Shown: positions 13,101 through 28,100 of the stretch, piece by piece
Layout: each line of letters opens with the position of its first letter
Numbering within the stretch: position 1 is the stretch's first letter
Source of the DNA: Rhopalosiphum padi
Taxonomy: Eukaryota > Arthropoda > Insecta > Hemiptera > Aphididae
Assembly: GCF_020882245.1 (NCBI RefSeq)
Contig: NC_083599.1
Coordinates: 2,046,001 to 2,110,000, forward strand
DNA length: 64,000 bases
Direction: 5' to 3'
The notes under the pieces: model-generated
Database searches by the model: none
The model's input: only the letters and a program-made list of their open reading frames with translations
What the model was told of the DNA's origin: nothing
Made by a program: the position numbers and the translations under genes

Positions 13101-16100
13101 ACAAACATAGGTATCATTAAATTAGTATACAATGAATATATTAATTTTAAATCGCACAAAGAAAAGCGATTACTAACATAGGTATCATTGAAAATATATT
13201 AATTTTAAATCGCACAAAGAAAAGCGATTACTAAAATAAGTATCATTAAAATAGTAGACCATGAAAATATTAATTTTAAATCGCACAAAGAAAAGCGATT
13301 ACTAAAATAAGTATCATTAAATTAGTATACAATGAATATATTAATTTTAAATCGCACAAAGAAAAGTGATTACTAACTGAAGTATCATAAAATAGTAGAC
13401 CATGAAAATATTAATTTTAAATCGCACAAAGATAAGTGATTACTAACATAGGTATCATTGAAAATATATTAATTTTAAATCGCACAAAGAAAAGCGATTA
13501 CTAAAATAAGTATCATTAAAATAGTAGACCGAGAAAATATTAATTTTAAATAGCTCAATGAAAAGTGATTACTAACATAGGTATCATTAAATTAGTATAC
13601 AATGAATATATTAATTTTAAATCGCATAAAGAAAAGCGTTTACTAACATAGGTATCATTAAAATAGTAGACCATGAAAATATTAATATTAAATCGCACAA
13701 AGAAAAGCGATTACTAAAATAAGTATCATTAAATTAGTATACAATGAATATATTAATTTTAAATCGCACAAAGAAAAGTGATTACTAACTGAAGTATCAT
13801 AAAATAGTAGACCATGAAAATATTAATTTTAAATCGCACAAAGATAAGTGATTACTAACATAGGTATCATTAAAATAGTATACAATGAATATATTAATTT
13901 TAAATCGCATAAAGAAAAGCGTTTACTAACATAGGTATCATTAAAATAGTAGACCATGAAAATATTAATTTTAAATCGCACAAAAAAAAGTGATTTATAA
14001 CTGATGTATCATAAAATAGTATACAATAAATATATTAATTTTAAATCGCACAAAGAAAAGCTATTACTAAAATAAGTATCATTAAATTAGTATACAATGA
14101 ATATATTAATTTTAAATCGCACAAAGAAAATTGATTACAAACATAGGTATCATTAAATTAGTATACAATGAATATATTAATTTTAAATCGCATAAAGAAA
14201 AGCGTTTACTAACATAGGTATCATTAAAATAGTAGACCATGAAAATATTAATTTTAAATCGCACAAAGAAAAGCGATTACTAAAATAAGTATCATTAAAT
14301 TAGTATACAATGAATATATTTATTTTAAATCGCACAAAGAAAAGTGATTACTAACTGAAGTATCATAAAATAGTAGACCATGAAAATATTAATTTTAAAT
14401 CGCACAAAGATAAGTGATTACTAACATAGGTATCATTGAAAATATATTAATTTTAAATCGCACAAAGAAAAGCGATTACTAAAATAAGTATCATTAAATT
14501 AGTATACAATGAATATATTAATTTTAAATCGCACAAAGAAAAATGATTACTAACATAGGTATCATTAAATTAGTATACAAGGAAAATATTAATTTTAAAT
14601 CGCACAAAGAAAAGCGATTAATAACTGAAGTATCATAAAATAGTAGACCATGAAAATATTAATTTTAAATCGCACAAAGAAAAGCGATTACTAACATAGG
14701 TATCATTGAAAATATATTAATTTTAAATCGCACAAAGAAAAGCGATTACTAAAATAAGTATCATTAAAATAGTAGACCATGAAAATATTAATTTTAAATC
14801 GCACAAAGAAAAGCGATTACTAAAATAAGTATCATTAAATTAGTATACAATGAATATATTAATTTTAAATTGCACAAAGAAAAGTGATTACTAACTGAAG
14901 TATCATAAAATAGTAGACCATGAAAATATTAATTTTAAATCGCACAAAGATAAGTGATTACTAACATAGGTATCATTGAAAATATATTAATTTTAAATCG
15001 CACAAAGAAAAGCGATTACTAAAATAAGTATCATTAAAATAGTAGACCGAGAAAATATTAATTTTAAATAGCTCAATGAAAAGTGATTACTAACATAGGT
15101 ATCATTAAATTAGTATACAATGAATATATTAATTTTAAATCGCATAAAGAAAAGCGTTTACTAACATAGGTATCATTAAAATAGTAGACCATGAAAATAT
15201 TAATATTAAATCGCACAAAGAAAAGGGATTACTAAAATAAGTATCATTAAATTAGTATACAATGAATATATTAATTTTAAATCGCACAAAGAAAAGTGAT
15301 TAATAACTAAAGTATCATAAAATAGTTGACCATGAAAATATTAATTTTAAATCGCACAAAGATAAGTGATTACTAACATAGGTATCATTGAAAATATATT
15401 AATTTTAAATCGCACAAAGAAAAGCGATTACTAAAATAAGTATCATTAAATTAGTATACAATGAATATATTAATTTTAAATCGCACAAAGAAAATTGATT
15501 ACTAACATAGGTATCATTAAATTAGTATACAATGAACATATTAATTTTAAATCGCATAAAGAAAAGCGTTTACTAACATAGGTATCATTAAAATAGTAGA
15601 CCATGAAAATATTAATTTTAAATCGCACAAAGAAAAGCGATTACTAAAATAAGTATCATTAAATTAGAATACAATGAATATATTAATTTTAAATCGCACA
15701 AAGAAAAGTGATTACTAACTGAAGTATCATAAAATAGTAGACCATGAAAATATTAATTTTAAATCGCACAAAGATAAGTGATTACTAACATAGGTATCAT
15801 TGAAAATATATTAATTTTAAATCGCACAAAGAAAAGCGATTACTAACATAGGTATCATTGAAAATATATTAATTTTAAATCGCACAAAGAAAGCGATTAC
15901 TAAAATAAGTATCATTAAAATAGTAGACCATGAAAATATTAATTTTAAATCGCACAAAGAAAAGCGATTACTAAAATAAGTATCATTAAATTAGTATACA
16001 ATGAATATATTAATTTTAAATCGCACAAAGAAAAGTGATTACTAACTGAAGTATCATAAAATAGTAGACCATGAAAATATTAATTTTAAATCGCACAAAG

Positions 16101-19100
16101 ATAAGTGATTACTAACATAGGTATCATTGAAAATATATTAATTTTAAATCGCACAAAGAAAAGCGATTACTAAAATAAGTATCATTAAAATAGTAGACCG
16201 AGAAAATATTAATTTTAAATCGCTCAAAGAAAAGTGATTACTAACATAGGTATCATAAAATTAGTATACAATGAATATATTAAATTTAAATCGCACAAAG
16301 AAAAGCGATTACTAAAATAGGTATCATTAAATTAGTTCACAATGAAAATATTAATTTTAAATCGCACAAAGAAAAGCAATAACTAACATAGGTATCATTA
16401 GAATAGTAGACCAAGAAAATATTAATTTTAAATCGCACAAAGAAAAGCGATTACTAAAATAGGTATCATTAAATTAGTTTACAAAGAAAATATTAATTTT
16501 AAATCGCACAAAGAAAAGTGATTACTAACTGAAGTATCATAAAATAGTAGACCATGAAAATATTAATTTTAAATCGCACAAAGAAAAACGATTACTAAAA
16601 TAAGTATCATTAAAATAGTAGACCGAGAAAATATTAATTTTAAATCGCTCAAAGAAAAGTGATTACTAACATAGGTATCATTAAATTAGTATACAATGAA
16701 TATATTAAATTTAAATCGCACAAAGAAAAGTGATTAATAACTGATGTATCATAAAATAGTATACAATGAATATATTAATTTTAAATCGCACAAAGAAAAT
16801 TGATTACTAACATAGGTATTATTAAATTAGTATACAATGAAAATATTAATTTTAAATCGCACAAAGAAAAGTGATTACTAAAATAGGTATCATTAAATGA
16901 GTTTACAATGAAAATATTAATTTTAAATCGCACAAAGAAGAAAAATTATAAAATAGTAGACCATGGAAATATTAATTTTAAATCGCACAAAGAAAAGTGA
17001 TTACTAACATAGGTATCATTAAATTAGTATACAATGAATATATTAATTTTAAATCGCACAATGAAAAGTGATTACTAACATAGGTATCATTAAATTAGTA
17101 TACAATGAATATATTAATTTTAAATCGCACAATGAAAAGTGATTACTAACATAGGTATCATTAAATTAGTATACAATGAATATATTAATTTTAAATCGCA
17201 CAAAGAAAAGCGATTACTAAAATAGGTATCATTAAATTAGTTCACAATGAAAATATTAATTTTAAATCGCACAAAGAAAAGCAATAACTAACATAGGTAT
17301 CATTAGAATAGTAGACCAAGAAAATATTAATTTTAAATCGCACAAAGAAAAGCGATTACTAAAATAGGTATCATTAAATTAGTTTACAAAGAAAATATTA
17401 ATTTTAAATCGCACAAAGAAAAGTGATTACTAACTGAAGTATCATAAAATAGTAGACCATGAAAATATTAATTTTAAATCGCACAAAGAAAAACGATTAC
17501 TAACTGAGCTATCTTTAAAATAGTAGACAATGAAAATATTAATTTTAAATCGCACAAAGAAAAATGATCACTAACTGATGTATCATTAAATTAGTAGACC
17601 GAGAAAATATGAATTTTAAATCGCTCAAAGAAAAGTGATTACTAACATAGGTATCATTAAATTAGTATACAATGAATATATTAATTTTAAATCGCACAAA
17701 GAAAAGTGATTACTAACATAGGTATCAATGAAATATTAATTGTAAATCGCACAAAGAAAAGCGATTACTAAAATAAGTATCATTAAATTAGTAGACCGAG
17801 AAAATATTAATTTTAAATCGCTCAAAGAAAAGTGATTAATAACTGAAGTATCATTAAATTAGTATACAATGAATATATTAATTTTAAATCGCACAAAGAA
17901 AAGTGATTAATAACTGAAGTATCATAAAATAGTATACAATGAATATATTAATTTTAAATCGCACAAAGAAAATTGATTACTAACTGAGTTATTATTAAAT
18001 TAGTATACAATGAATATATTAATTTTAAATCGCACAAAGAAAAGCGTTTACTAACATAGGTATCATTAAAATAGTAGACCATGAAAATATTAATTTTAAA
18101 TCGCACAAAGAAAAGCGATTACTAAAATAAGTATCATTAAATTAGTATACAATGAAAATATTAATTTTAAATCGCACAAAGATAAGTGATTACTAACATA
18201 GGTATCATTGAAAATATATTAATTTTAAATCGCACAAAGAAAAGCGATTACTAAAATAAGTATCATTAAAATAGTAGACCGAGAAAATATTAATTTTAAA
18301 TCGCTCAAAGAAAAGTGATTACTAACATAGGTATCATTAAATTAGTATACAATGAATATATTAAATTTAAATCGCACAAAGAAAAGTGATTAATAACTGA
18401 TGTATCATAAAATAGTATACAATGAATATATTAATTTTAAATCGCACAAAGAAAATTGATTACTAACATAGGAATCATTAAATTAGTATACAATGAAAAT
18501 ATTAATTTTAAATCGCACAAAGAAAAGTGATTACTAAAATAGGTATCATTAAATGAGTTTACAATGAAAATATTAATTTTAAATCGCACAAAGAAGAAAG
18601 ATTATAAAATAGTAGACCATGGAAATATTAATTTTAAATCGCACAAAGAAAAGTGATTACTAACATAGGTATCATTAAATTAGTATACAATGAATATATT
18701 AATTTTAAATCGCACAATGAAAAGTGATTACTAACATAGGTATCATTAAATTAGTATACAATGAATATATTAATTTTAAATCGCACAATGAAAAGTGATT
18801 ACTAACATAGGTATCATTAAAATAGTAGACCATGAAAATATTAATTTTAAATCGCACAAAGAAAAGCGATTACTAAAATAAGTATCATTAAATTAGTATA
18901 CAATGAATATATTAATTTTAAATCGCACAAAGAAAAGTGATTACTAACTGAAGTATCATAAAATAGTAGACCATGAAAATATTAATTTTAAATCGCACAA
19001 AGATAAGTGATTACTAACATAGGTATCATTGAAAATATATTAATTTTAAATCGCACAAAGAAAAGCGATTACTAAAATAAGTATCATTAAATTAGTATAC

Positions 19101-22100
19101 AATGAATATATTAATTTTAAATCGCACAAAGAAAAGCGATTACTAACATAGGTATCATTGAAAATATATTAATTTTAAATCGCACAAAGAAAAGCGATTA
19201 CTAAAATAAGTATCATTAAAATAGTAGACCATGAAAATATTAATTTTAAATCGCACAAAGAAAAGCGATTACTAAAATAAGTATCATTAAATTAGTATAC
19301 AATGAATATATTAATTTTAAATCGCACAAAGAAAAGTGATTACTAACTGAAGTATCATAAAATAGTAGACCATGAAAATATTAATTTTAAATCGCACAAA
19401 GATAAGTGATTACTAACATAGGTATCATTGAAAATATATTAATTTTAAATCGCACAAAGAAAAGCGATTACTGAAATAAGTATCATTAAAATAGTAGACC
19501 GAGAAAATATTAATTTTAAATAGCTCAAAGAAAAGTGATTACTAACATAGGTATCATTAAATTAGTATACAATGAATATATTAATTTTAAATCGCACAAA
19601 GAAAAGTGATTAATAACTGAAGTATCATAAAATAGTATACAATGAATATATTAATTTTAAATCGCACAAAGAAAATTGATTACTAACTGAGGTATTATTA
19701 AATTAGTATACAATGAAAATATTAATTTTAAATCGCACAAAGAAAAGCGATTACTAAAATAGGTATCATTAAATGAGTTTACAATGAAAATATTAATTTT
19801 AAATCGCACAAAGAAGAAAGATTATAAAATAGTAGACCATGGAAATATTAATTTTAAATCGCACAAAGAAAAGCGTTTACTAACATAGGTATCATTAAAA
19901 TAGTATACAATGAATATATTAATTTTAAATCGCATAAAGAAAAGCGTTTACTAACATAGGTATCATTAAAATAGTAGACCATGAAAATATTAATTTTAAA
20001 TCGCACAAAAAAAAGTGATTTATAACTGATGTATCATAAAATAGTATACAATAAATATATTAATTTTAAATCGCACAAAGAAAATTGATTACAAACATAG
20101 GTATCATTAAATTAGTATACAATGAATATATTAATTTTAAATCGCACAAAGAAAAGCGATTACTAACATAGGTATCATTGAAAATATATTAATTTTAAAT
20201 CGCACAAAGAAAAGCGATTACTAAAATAAGTATCATTAAAATAGTAGACCATGAAAATATTAATTTTAAATCGCACAAAGAAAAGCGATTACTAAAATAA
20301 GTATCATTAAATTAGTATACAATGAATATATTAATTTTAAATCGCACAAAGAAAAGTGATTACTAACTGAAGTATCATAAAATAGTAGACCATGAAAATA
20401 TTAATTTTAAATCGCACAAAGATAAGTGATTACTAACATAGGTATCATTGAAAATATATTAATTTTAAATCGCACAAAGAAAAGCGATTACTAAAATAAG
20501 TATCATTAAAATAGTAGACCGAGAAAATATTAATTTTAAATAGCTCAATGAAAAGTGATTACTAACATAGGTATCATTAAATTAGTATACAATGAATATA
20601 TTAATTTTAAATCGCATAAAGAAAAGCGTTTACTAACATAGGTATCATTAAAATAGTAGACCATGAAAATATTAATATTAAATCGCACAAAGAAAAGCGA
20701 TTACTAAAATAAGTATCATTAAATTAGTATACAATGAATATATTAATTTTAAATCGCACAAAGAAAAGTGATTACTAACTGAAGTATCATAAAATAGTAG
20801 ACCATGAAAATATTAATTTTAAATCGCACAAAGATAAGTGATTACTAACATAGGTATCATTAAAATAGTATACAATGAATATATTAATTTTAAATCGCAT
20901 AAAGAAAAGCGTTTACTAACATAGGTATCATTAAAATAGTAGACCATGAAAATATTAATTTTAAATCGCACAAAAAAAAGTGATTTATAACTGATGTATC
21001 ATAAAATAGTATACAATAAATATATTAATTTTAAATCGCACAAAGAAAAGCTATTACTAAAATAAGTATCATTAAATTAGTATACAATGAATATATTAAT
21101 TTTAAATCGCACAAAGAAAATTGATTACAAACATAGGTATCATTAAATTAGTATACAATGAATATATTAATTTTAAATCGCATAAAGAAAAGCGTTTACT
21201 AACATAGGTATCATTAAAATAGTAGACCATGAAAATATTAATTTTAAATCGCACAAAGAAAAGCGATTACTAAAATAAGTATCATTAAATTAGTATACAA
21301 TGAATATATTTATTTTAAATCGCACAAAGAAAAGTGATTACTAACTGAAGTATCATAAAATAGTAGACCATGAAAATATTAATTTTAAATCGCACAAAGA
21401 TAAGTGATTACTAACATAGGTATCATTGAAAATATATTAATTTTAAATCGCACAAAGAAAAGCGATTACTAAAATAAGTATCATTAAATTAGTATACAAT
21501 GAATATATTAATTTTAAATCGCACAAAGAAAAATGATTACTAACATAGGTATCATTAAATTAGTATACAAGGAAAATATTAATTTTAAATCGCACAAAGA
21601 AAAGCGATTAATAACTGAAGTATCATAAAATAGTAGACCATGAAAATATTAATTTTAAATCGCACAAAGAAAAGCGATTACTAACATAGGTATCATTGAA
21701 AATATATTAATTTTAAATCGCACAAAGAAAAGCGATTACTAAAATAAGTATCATTAAAATAGTAGACCATGAAAATATTAATTTTAAATCGCACAAAGAA
21801 AAGCGATTACTAAAATAAGTATCATTAAATTAGTATACAATGAATATATTAATTTTAAATTGCACAAAGAAAAGTGATTACTAACTGAAGTATCATAAAA
21901 TAGTAGACCATGAAAATATTAATTTTAAATCGCACAAAGATAAGTGATTACTAACATAGGTATCATTGAAAATATATTAATTTTAAATCGCACAAAGAAA
22001 AGCGATTACTAAAATAAGTATCATTAAAATAGTAGACCGAGAAAATATTAATTTTAAATAGCTCAATGAAAAGTGATTACTAACATAGGTATCATTAAAT

Positions 22101-25100
22101 TAGTATACAATGAATATATTAATTTTAAATCGCATAAAGAAAAGCGTTTACTAACATAGGTATCATTAAAATAGTAGACCATGAAAATATTAATATTAAA
22201 TCGCACAAAGAAAAGCGATTACTAAAATAAGTATCATTAAATTAGTATACAATGAATATATTAATTTTAAATCGCACAAAGAAAAGTGATTAATAACTAA
22301 AGTATCATAAAATAGTTGACCATGAAAATATTAATTTTAAATCGCACAAAGATAAGTGATTACTAACATAGGTATCATTGAAAATATATTAATTTTAAAT
22401 CGCACAAAGAAAAGCGATTACTAAAATAAGTATCATTAAATTAGTATACAATGAATATATTAATTTTAAATCGCACAAAGAAAATTGATTACTAACATAG
22501 GTATCATTAAATTAGTATACAATGAACATATTAATTTTAAATCGCATAAAGAAAAGCGTTTACTAACATAGGTATCATTAAAATAGTAGACCATGAAAAT
22601 ATTAATTTTAAATCGCACAAAGAAAAGCGATTACTAAAATAAGTATCATTAAATTAGTATACAATGAATATATTAATTTTAAATCGCACAAAGAAAAGTG
22701 ATTACTAACTGAAGTATCATAAAATAGTAGACCATGAAAATATTAATTTTAAATCGCACAAAGATAAGTGATTACTAACATAGGTATCATTGAAAATATA
22801 TTAATTTTAAATCGCACAAAGAAAAGCGATTACTAACATAGGTATCATTGAAAATATATTAATTTTAAATCGCACAAAGAAAGCGATTACTAAAATAAGT
22901 ATCATTAAAATAGTAGACCATGAAAATATTAATTTTAAATCGCACAAAGAAAAGCGATTACTAAAATAAGTATCATTAAATTAGTATACAATGAATATAT
23001 TAATTTTAAATCGCACAAAGAAAAGTGATTACTAACTGAAGTATCATAAAATAGTAGACCATGAAAATATTAATTTTAAATCGCACAAAGATAAGTGATT
23101 ACTAACATAGGTATCATTGAAAATATATTAATTTTAAATCGCACAAAGAAAAGCGATTACTAAAATAAGTATCATTAAAATAGTAGACCGAGAAAATATT
23201 AATTTTAAATCGCTCAAAGAAAAGTGATTACTAACATAGGTATCATAAAATTAGTATACAATGAATATATTAAATTTAAATCGCACAAAGAAAAGCGATT
23301 ACTAAAATAGGTATCATTAAATTAGTTCACAATGAAAATATTAATTTTAAATCGCACAAAGAAAAGCAATAACTAACATAGGTATCATTAGAATAGTAGA
23401 CCAAGAAAATATTAATTTTAAATCGCACAAAGAAAAGCGATTACTAAAATAGGTATCATTAAATTAGTTTACAAAGAAAATATTAATTTTAAATCGCACA
23501 AAGAAAAGTGATTACTAACTGAAGTATCATAAAATAGTAGACCATGAAAATATTAATTTTAAATCGCACAAAGAAAAACGATTACTAAAATAAGTATCAT
23601 TAAAATAGTAGACCGAGAAAATATTAATTTTAAATCGCTCAAAGAAAAGTGATTACTAACATAGGTATCATTAAATTAGTATACAATGAATATATTAAAT
23701 TTAAATCGCACAAAGAAAAGTGATTAATAACTGATGTATCATAAAATAGTATACAATGAATATATTAATTTTAAATCGCACAAAGAAAATTGATTACTAA
23801 CATAGGTATTATTAAATTAGTATACAATGAAAATATTAATTTTAAATCGCACAAAGAAAAGTGATTACTAAAATAGGTATCATTAAATGAGTTTACAATG
23901 AAAATATTAATTTTAAATCGCACAAAGAAGAAAAATTATAAAATAGTAGACCATGGAAATATTAATTTTAAATCGCACAAAGAAAAGTGATTACTAACAT
24001 AGGTATCATTAAATTAGTATACAATGAATATATTAATTTTAAATCGCACAATGAAAAGTGATTACTAACATAGGTATCATTAAATTAGTATACAATGAAT
24101 ATATTAATTTTAAATCGCACAATGAAAAGTGATTACTAACATAGGTATCATTAAATTAGTATACAATGAATATATTAATTTTAAATCGCACAAAGAAAAG
24201 CGATTACTAAAATAGGTATCATTAAATTAGTTCACAATGAAAATATTAATTTTAAATCGCACAAAGAAAAGCAATAACTAACATAGGTATCATTAGAATA
24301 GTAGACCAAGAAAATATTAATTTTAAATCGCACAAAGAAAAGCGATTACTAAAATAGGTATCATTAAATTAGTTTACAAAGAAAATATTAATTTTAAATC
24401 GCACAAAGAAAAGTGATTACTAACTGAAGTATCATAAAATAGTAGACCATGAAAATATTAATTTTAAATCGCACAAAGAAAAACGATTACTAACTGAGCT
24501 ATCTTTAAAATAGTAGACAATGAAAATATTAATTTTAAATCGCACAAAGAAAAATGATCACTAACTGATGTATCATTAAATTAGTAGACCGAGAAAATAT
24601 GAATTTTAAATCGCTCAAAGAAAAGTGATTACTAACATAGGTATCATTAAATTAGTATACAATGAATATATTAATTTTAAATCGCACAAAGAAAAGTGAT
24701 TACTAACATAGGTATCAATGAAATATTAATTGTAAATCGCACAAAGAAAAGCGATTACTAAAATAAGTATCATTAAATTAGTAGACCGAGAAAATATTAA
24801 TTTTAAATCGCTCAAAGAAAAGTGATTAATAACTGAAGTATCATTAAATTAGTATACAATGAATATATTAATTTTAAATCGCACAAAGAAAAGTGATTAA
24901 TAACTGAAGTATCATAAAATAGTATACAATGAATATATTAATTTTAAATCGCACAAAGAAAATTGATTACTAACTGAGTTATTATTAAATTAGTATACAA
25001 TGAATATATTAATTTTAAATCGCACAAAGAAAAGCGTTTACTAACATAGGTATCATTAAAATAGTAGACCATGAAAATATTAATTTTAAATCGCACAAAG

Positions 25101-28100
25101 AAAAGCGATTACTAAAATAAGTATCATTAAATTAGTATACAATGAAAATATTAATTTTAAATCGCACAAAGATAAGTGATTACTAACATAGGTATCATTG
25201 AAAATATATTAATTTTAAATCGCACAAAGAAAAGCGATTACTAAAATAAGTATCATTAAAATAGTAGACCGAGAAAATATTAATTTTAAATCGCTCAAAG
25301 AAAAGTGATTACTAACATAGGTATCATTAAATTAGTATACAATGAATATATTAAATTTAAATCGCACAAAGAAAAGTGATTAATAACTGATGTATCATAA
25401 AATAGTATACAATGAATATATTAATTTTAAATCGCACAAAGAAAATTGATTACTAACATAGGAATCATTAAATTAGTATACAATGAAAATATTAATTTTA
25501 AATCGCACAAAGAAAAGTGATTACTAAAATAGGTATCATTAAATGAGTTTACAATGAAAATATTAATTTTAAATCGCACAAAGAAGAAAGATTATAAAAT
25601 AGTAGACCATGGAAATATTAATTTTAAATCGCACAAAGAAAAGTGATTACTAACATAGGTATCATTAAATTAGTATACAATGAATATATTAATTTTAAAT
25701 CGCACAATGAAAAGTGATTACTAACATAGGTATCATTAAATTAGTATACAATGAATATATTAATTTTAAATCGCACAATGAAAAGTGATTACTAACATAG
25801 GTATCATTAAATTAGTATACAATGAATATATTAATTTTAAATCGCACAAAGAAAAGTGATTAATAACTGAAGTATCATAAAATAGTATACAATGAATATA
25901 TTAATTTTAAATCGCACAAAGAAAATTGATTACTAACTGAGGTATTATTAAATTAGTATACAATGAAAATATTAATTTTAAATCGCACAAAGAAAAGCGA
26001 TTACTAAAATAGGTATCATTGAAAATATATTAATTTTATATCGCACAAAGAAAAGCGATTACTAAAATAAGTATCATTAAATTAGTATACAATGAATATA
26101 TTAATTTTAAATCGCACAAAGAAAATTGATTACTAACATAGGTATCATTAAATTAGTATACAATGAATATATTAATTTTAAATCGCATAAAGAAAAGCGT
26201 TTACTAACATAGGTATCATTAAAATAGTAGACCATGAAAATATTAATTTTAAATCGCACAAAGAAAAGCGATTACTAAAATAAGTATCATTAAATTAGTA
26301 TACAATGAATATATTAATTTTAAATCGCACAAAGAAAAGTGATTACTAACTGAAGTATCATAAAATAGTAGACCATGAAAATATTAATTTTAAATCGCAC
26401 AAAGATAAGTGATTACTAACATAGGTATCATTGAAAATATATTAATTTTAAATCGCACAAAGAAAAGCGATTACTAAAATAAGTATCATTAAATTAGTAT
26501 ACAATGAATATATTAATTTTAAATCGCACAAAGAAAAGCGATTACTAACATAGGTATCATTGAAAATATATTAATTTTAAATCGCACAAAGAAAAGCGAT
26601 TACTAAAATAAGTATCATTAAAATAGTAGACCATGAAAATATTAATTTTAAATCGCACAAAGAAAAGCGATTACTAAAATAAGTATCATTAAATTAGTAT
26701 ACAATGAATATATTAATTTTAAATCGCACAAAGAAAAGTGATTACTAACTGAAGTATCATAAAATAGTAGACCATGAAAATATTAATTTTAAATCGCACA
26801 AAGATAAGTGATTACTAACATAGGTATCATTGAAAATATATTAATTTTAAATCGCACAAAGAAAAGCGATTACTGAAATAAGTATCATTAAAATAGTAGA
26901 CCGAGAAAATATTAATTTTAAATAGCTCAAAGAAAAGTGATTACTAACATAGGTATCATTAAATTAGTATACAATGAATATATTAATTTTAAATCGCACA
27001 AAGAAAAGTGATTAATAACTGAAGTATCATAAAATAGTATACAATGAATATATTAATTTTAAATCGCACAAAGAAAATTGATTACTAACTGAGGTATTAT
27101 TAAATTAGTATACAATGAAAATATTAATTTTAAATCGCACAAAGAAAAGCGATTACTAAAATAGGTATCATTAAATGAGTTTACAATGAAAATATTAATT
27201 TTAAATCGCACAAAGAAGAAAGATTATAAAATAGTAGACCATGGAAATATTAATTTTAAATCGCACAAAGAAAAGCGTTTACTAACATAGGTATCATTAA
27301 AATAGTATACAATGAATATATTAATTTTAAATCGCACAAAGAAAAGCGATTACTAACATAGGTATCATTGAAAATATATTAATTTTAAATCGCACAAAGA
27401 AAAGCGATTACTAAAATAAGTATCATTAAAATAGTAGACCATGAAAATATTAATTTTAAATCGCACAAAGAAAAGCGATTACTAAAATAAGTATCATTAA
27501 ATTAGTATACAATGAATATATTAATTTTAAATCGCACAAAGAAAAGTGATTACTAACTGAAGTATCATAAAATAGTAGACCATGAAAATATTAATTTTAA
27601 ATCGCACAAAGATAAGTGATTACTAACATAGGTATCATTGAAAATATATTAATTTTAAATCGCACAAAGAAAAGCGATTACTAAAATAAGTATCATTAAA
27701 ATAGTAGACCGAGAAAATATTAATTTTAAATAGCTCAATGAAAAGTGATTAATAACTGAAGTATCATAAAATAGTATACAATGAATATATTAATTTTAAA
27801 TCGCACAAAGAAAATTGATTACTAACTGAGTTATTATTAAATTAGTATACAATAAATATATTAATTTTAAATCGCACAAAGAAAAGCGTTTACTAACATA
27901 GGTATCATTAAAATAGTAGACCATGAAAATATTAATTTTAAATCGCACAAAGAAAAGCGATTACTAAAATAAGTATCATTAAATTAGTATACAATGAAAA
28001 TATTAATTTTAAATCGCACAAAGATAAGTGATTACTAACATAGGTATCATTGAAAATATATTAATTTTAAATCGCACAAAGAAAAGCGATTACTAAAATA

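Larger units (their letters stand above)
6660..13900. repeat. Higher-order satellite repeat, period 2,243 bp
   Basis: Rare monomer variants recur at this spacing: GCGATTACTGAAATAAG at 10231 and 12474, and TAATATTAAATCGC at 11440 and 13683, both exactly 2,243 bp apart. Across the hAT element the spacing is 4,569 bp (GAAAATATTAATTTTAAATA plus GCTCAATG at 6721 and 11290; TAATATTAAA at 6871 and 11440). This equals 2,243 plus the 2,326 bp added by the hAT and its TSD. The outer limits are approximate. Confidence 0.85.
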
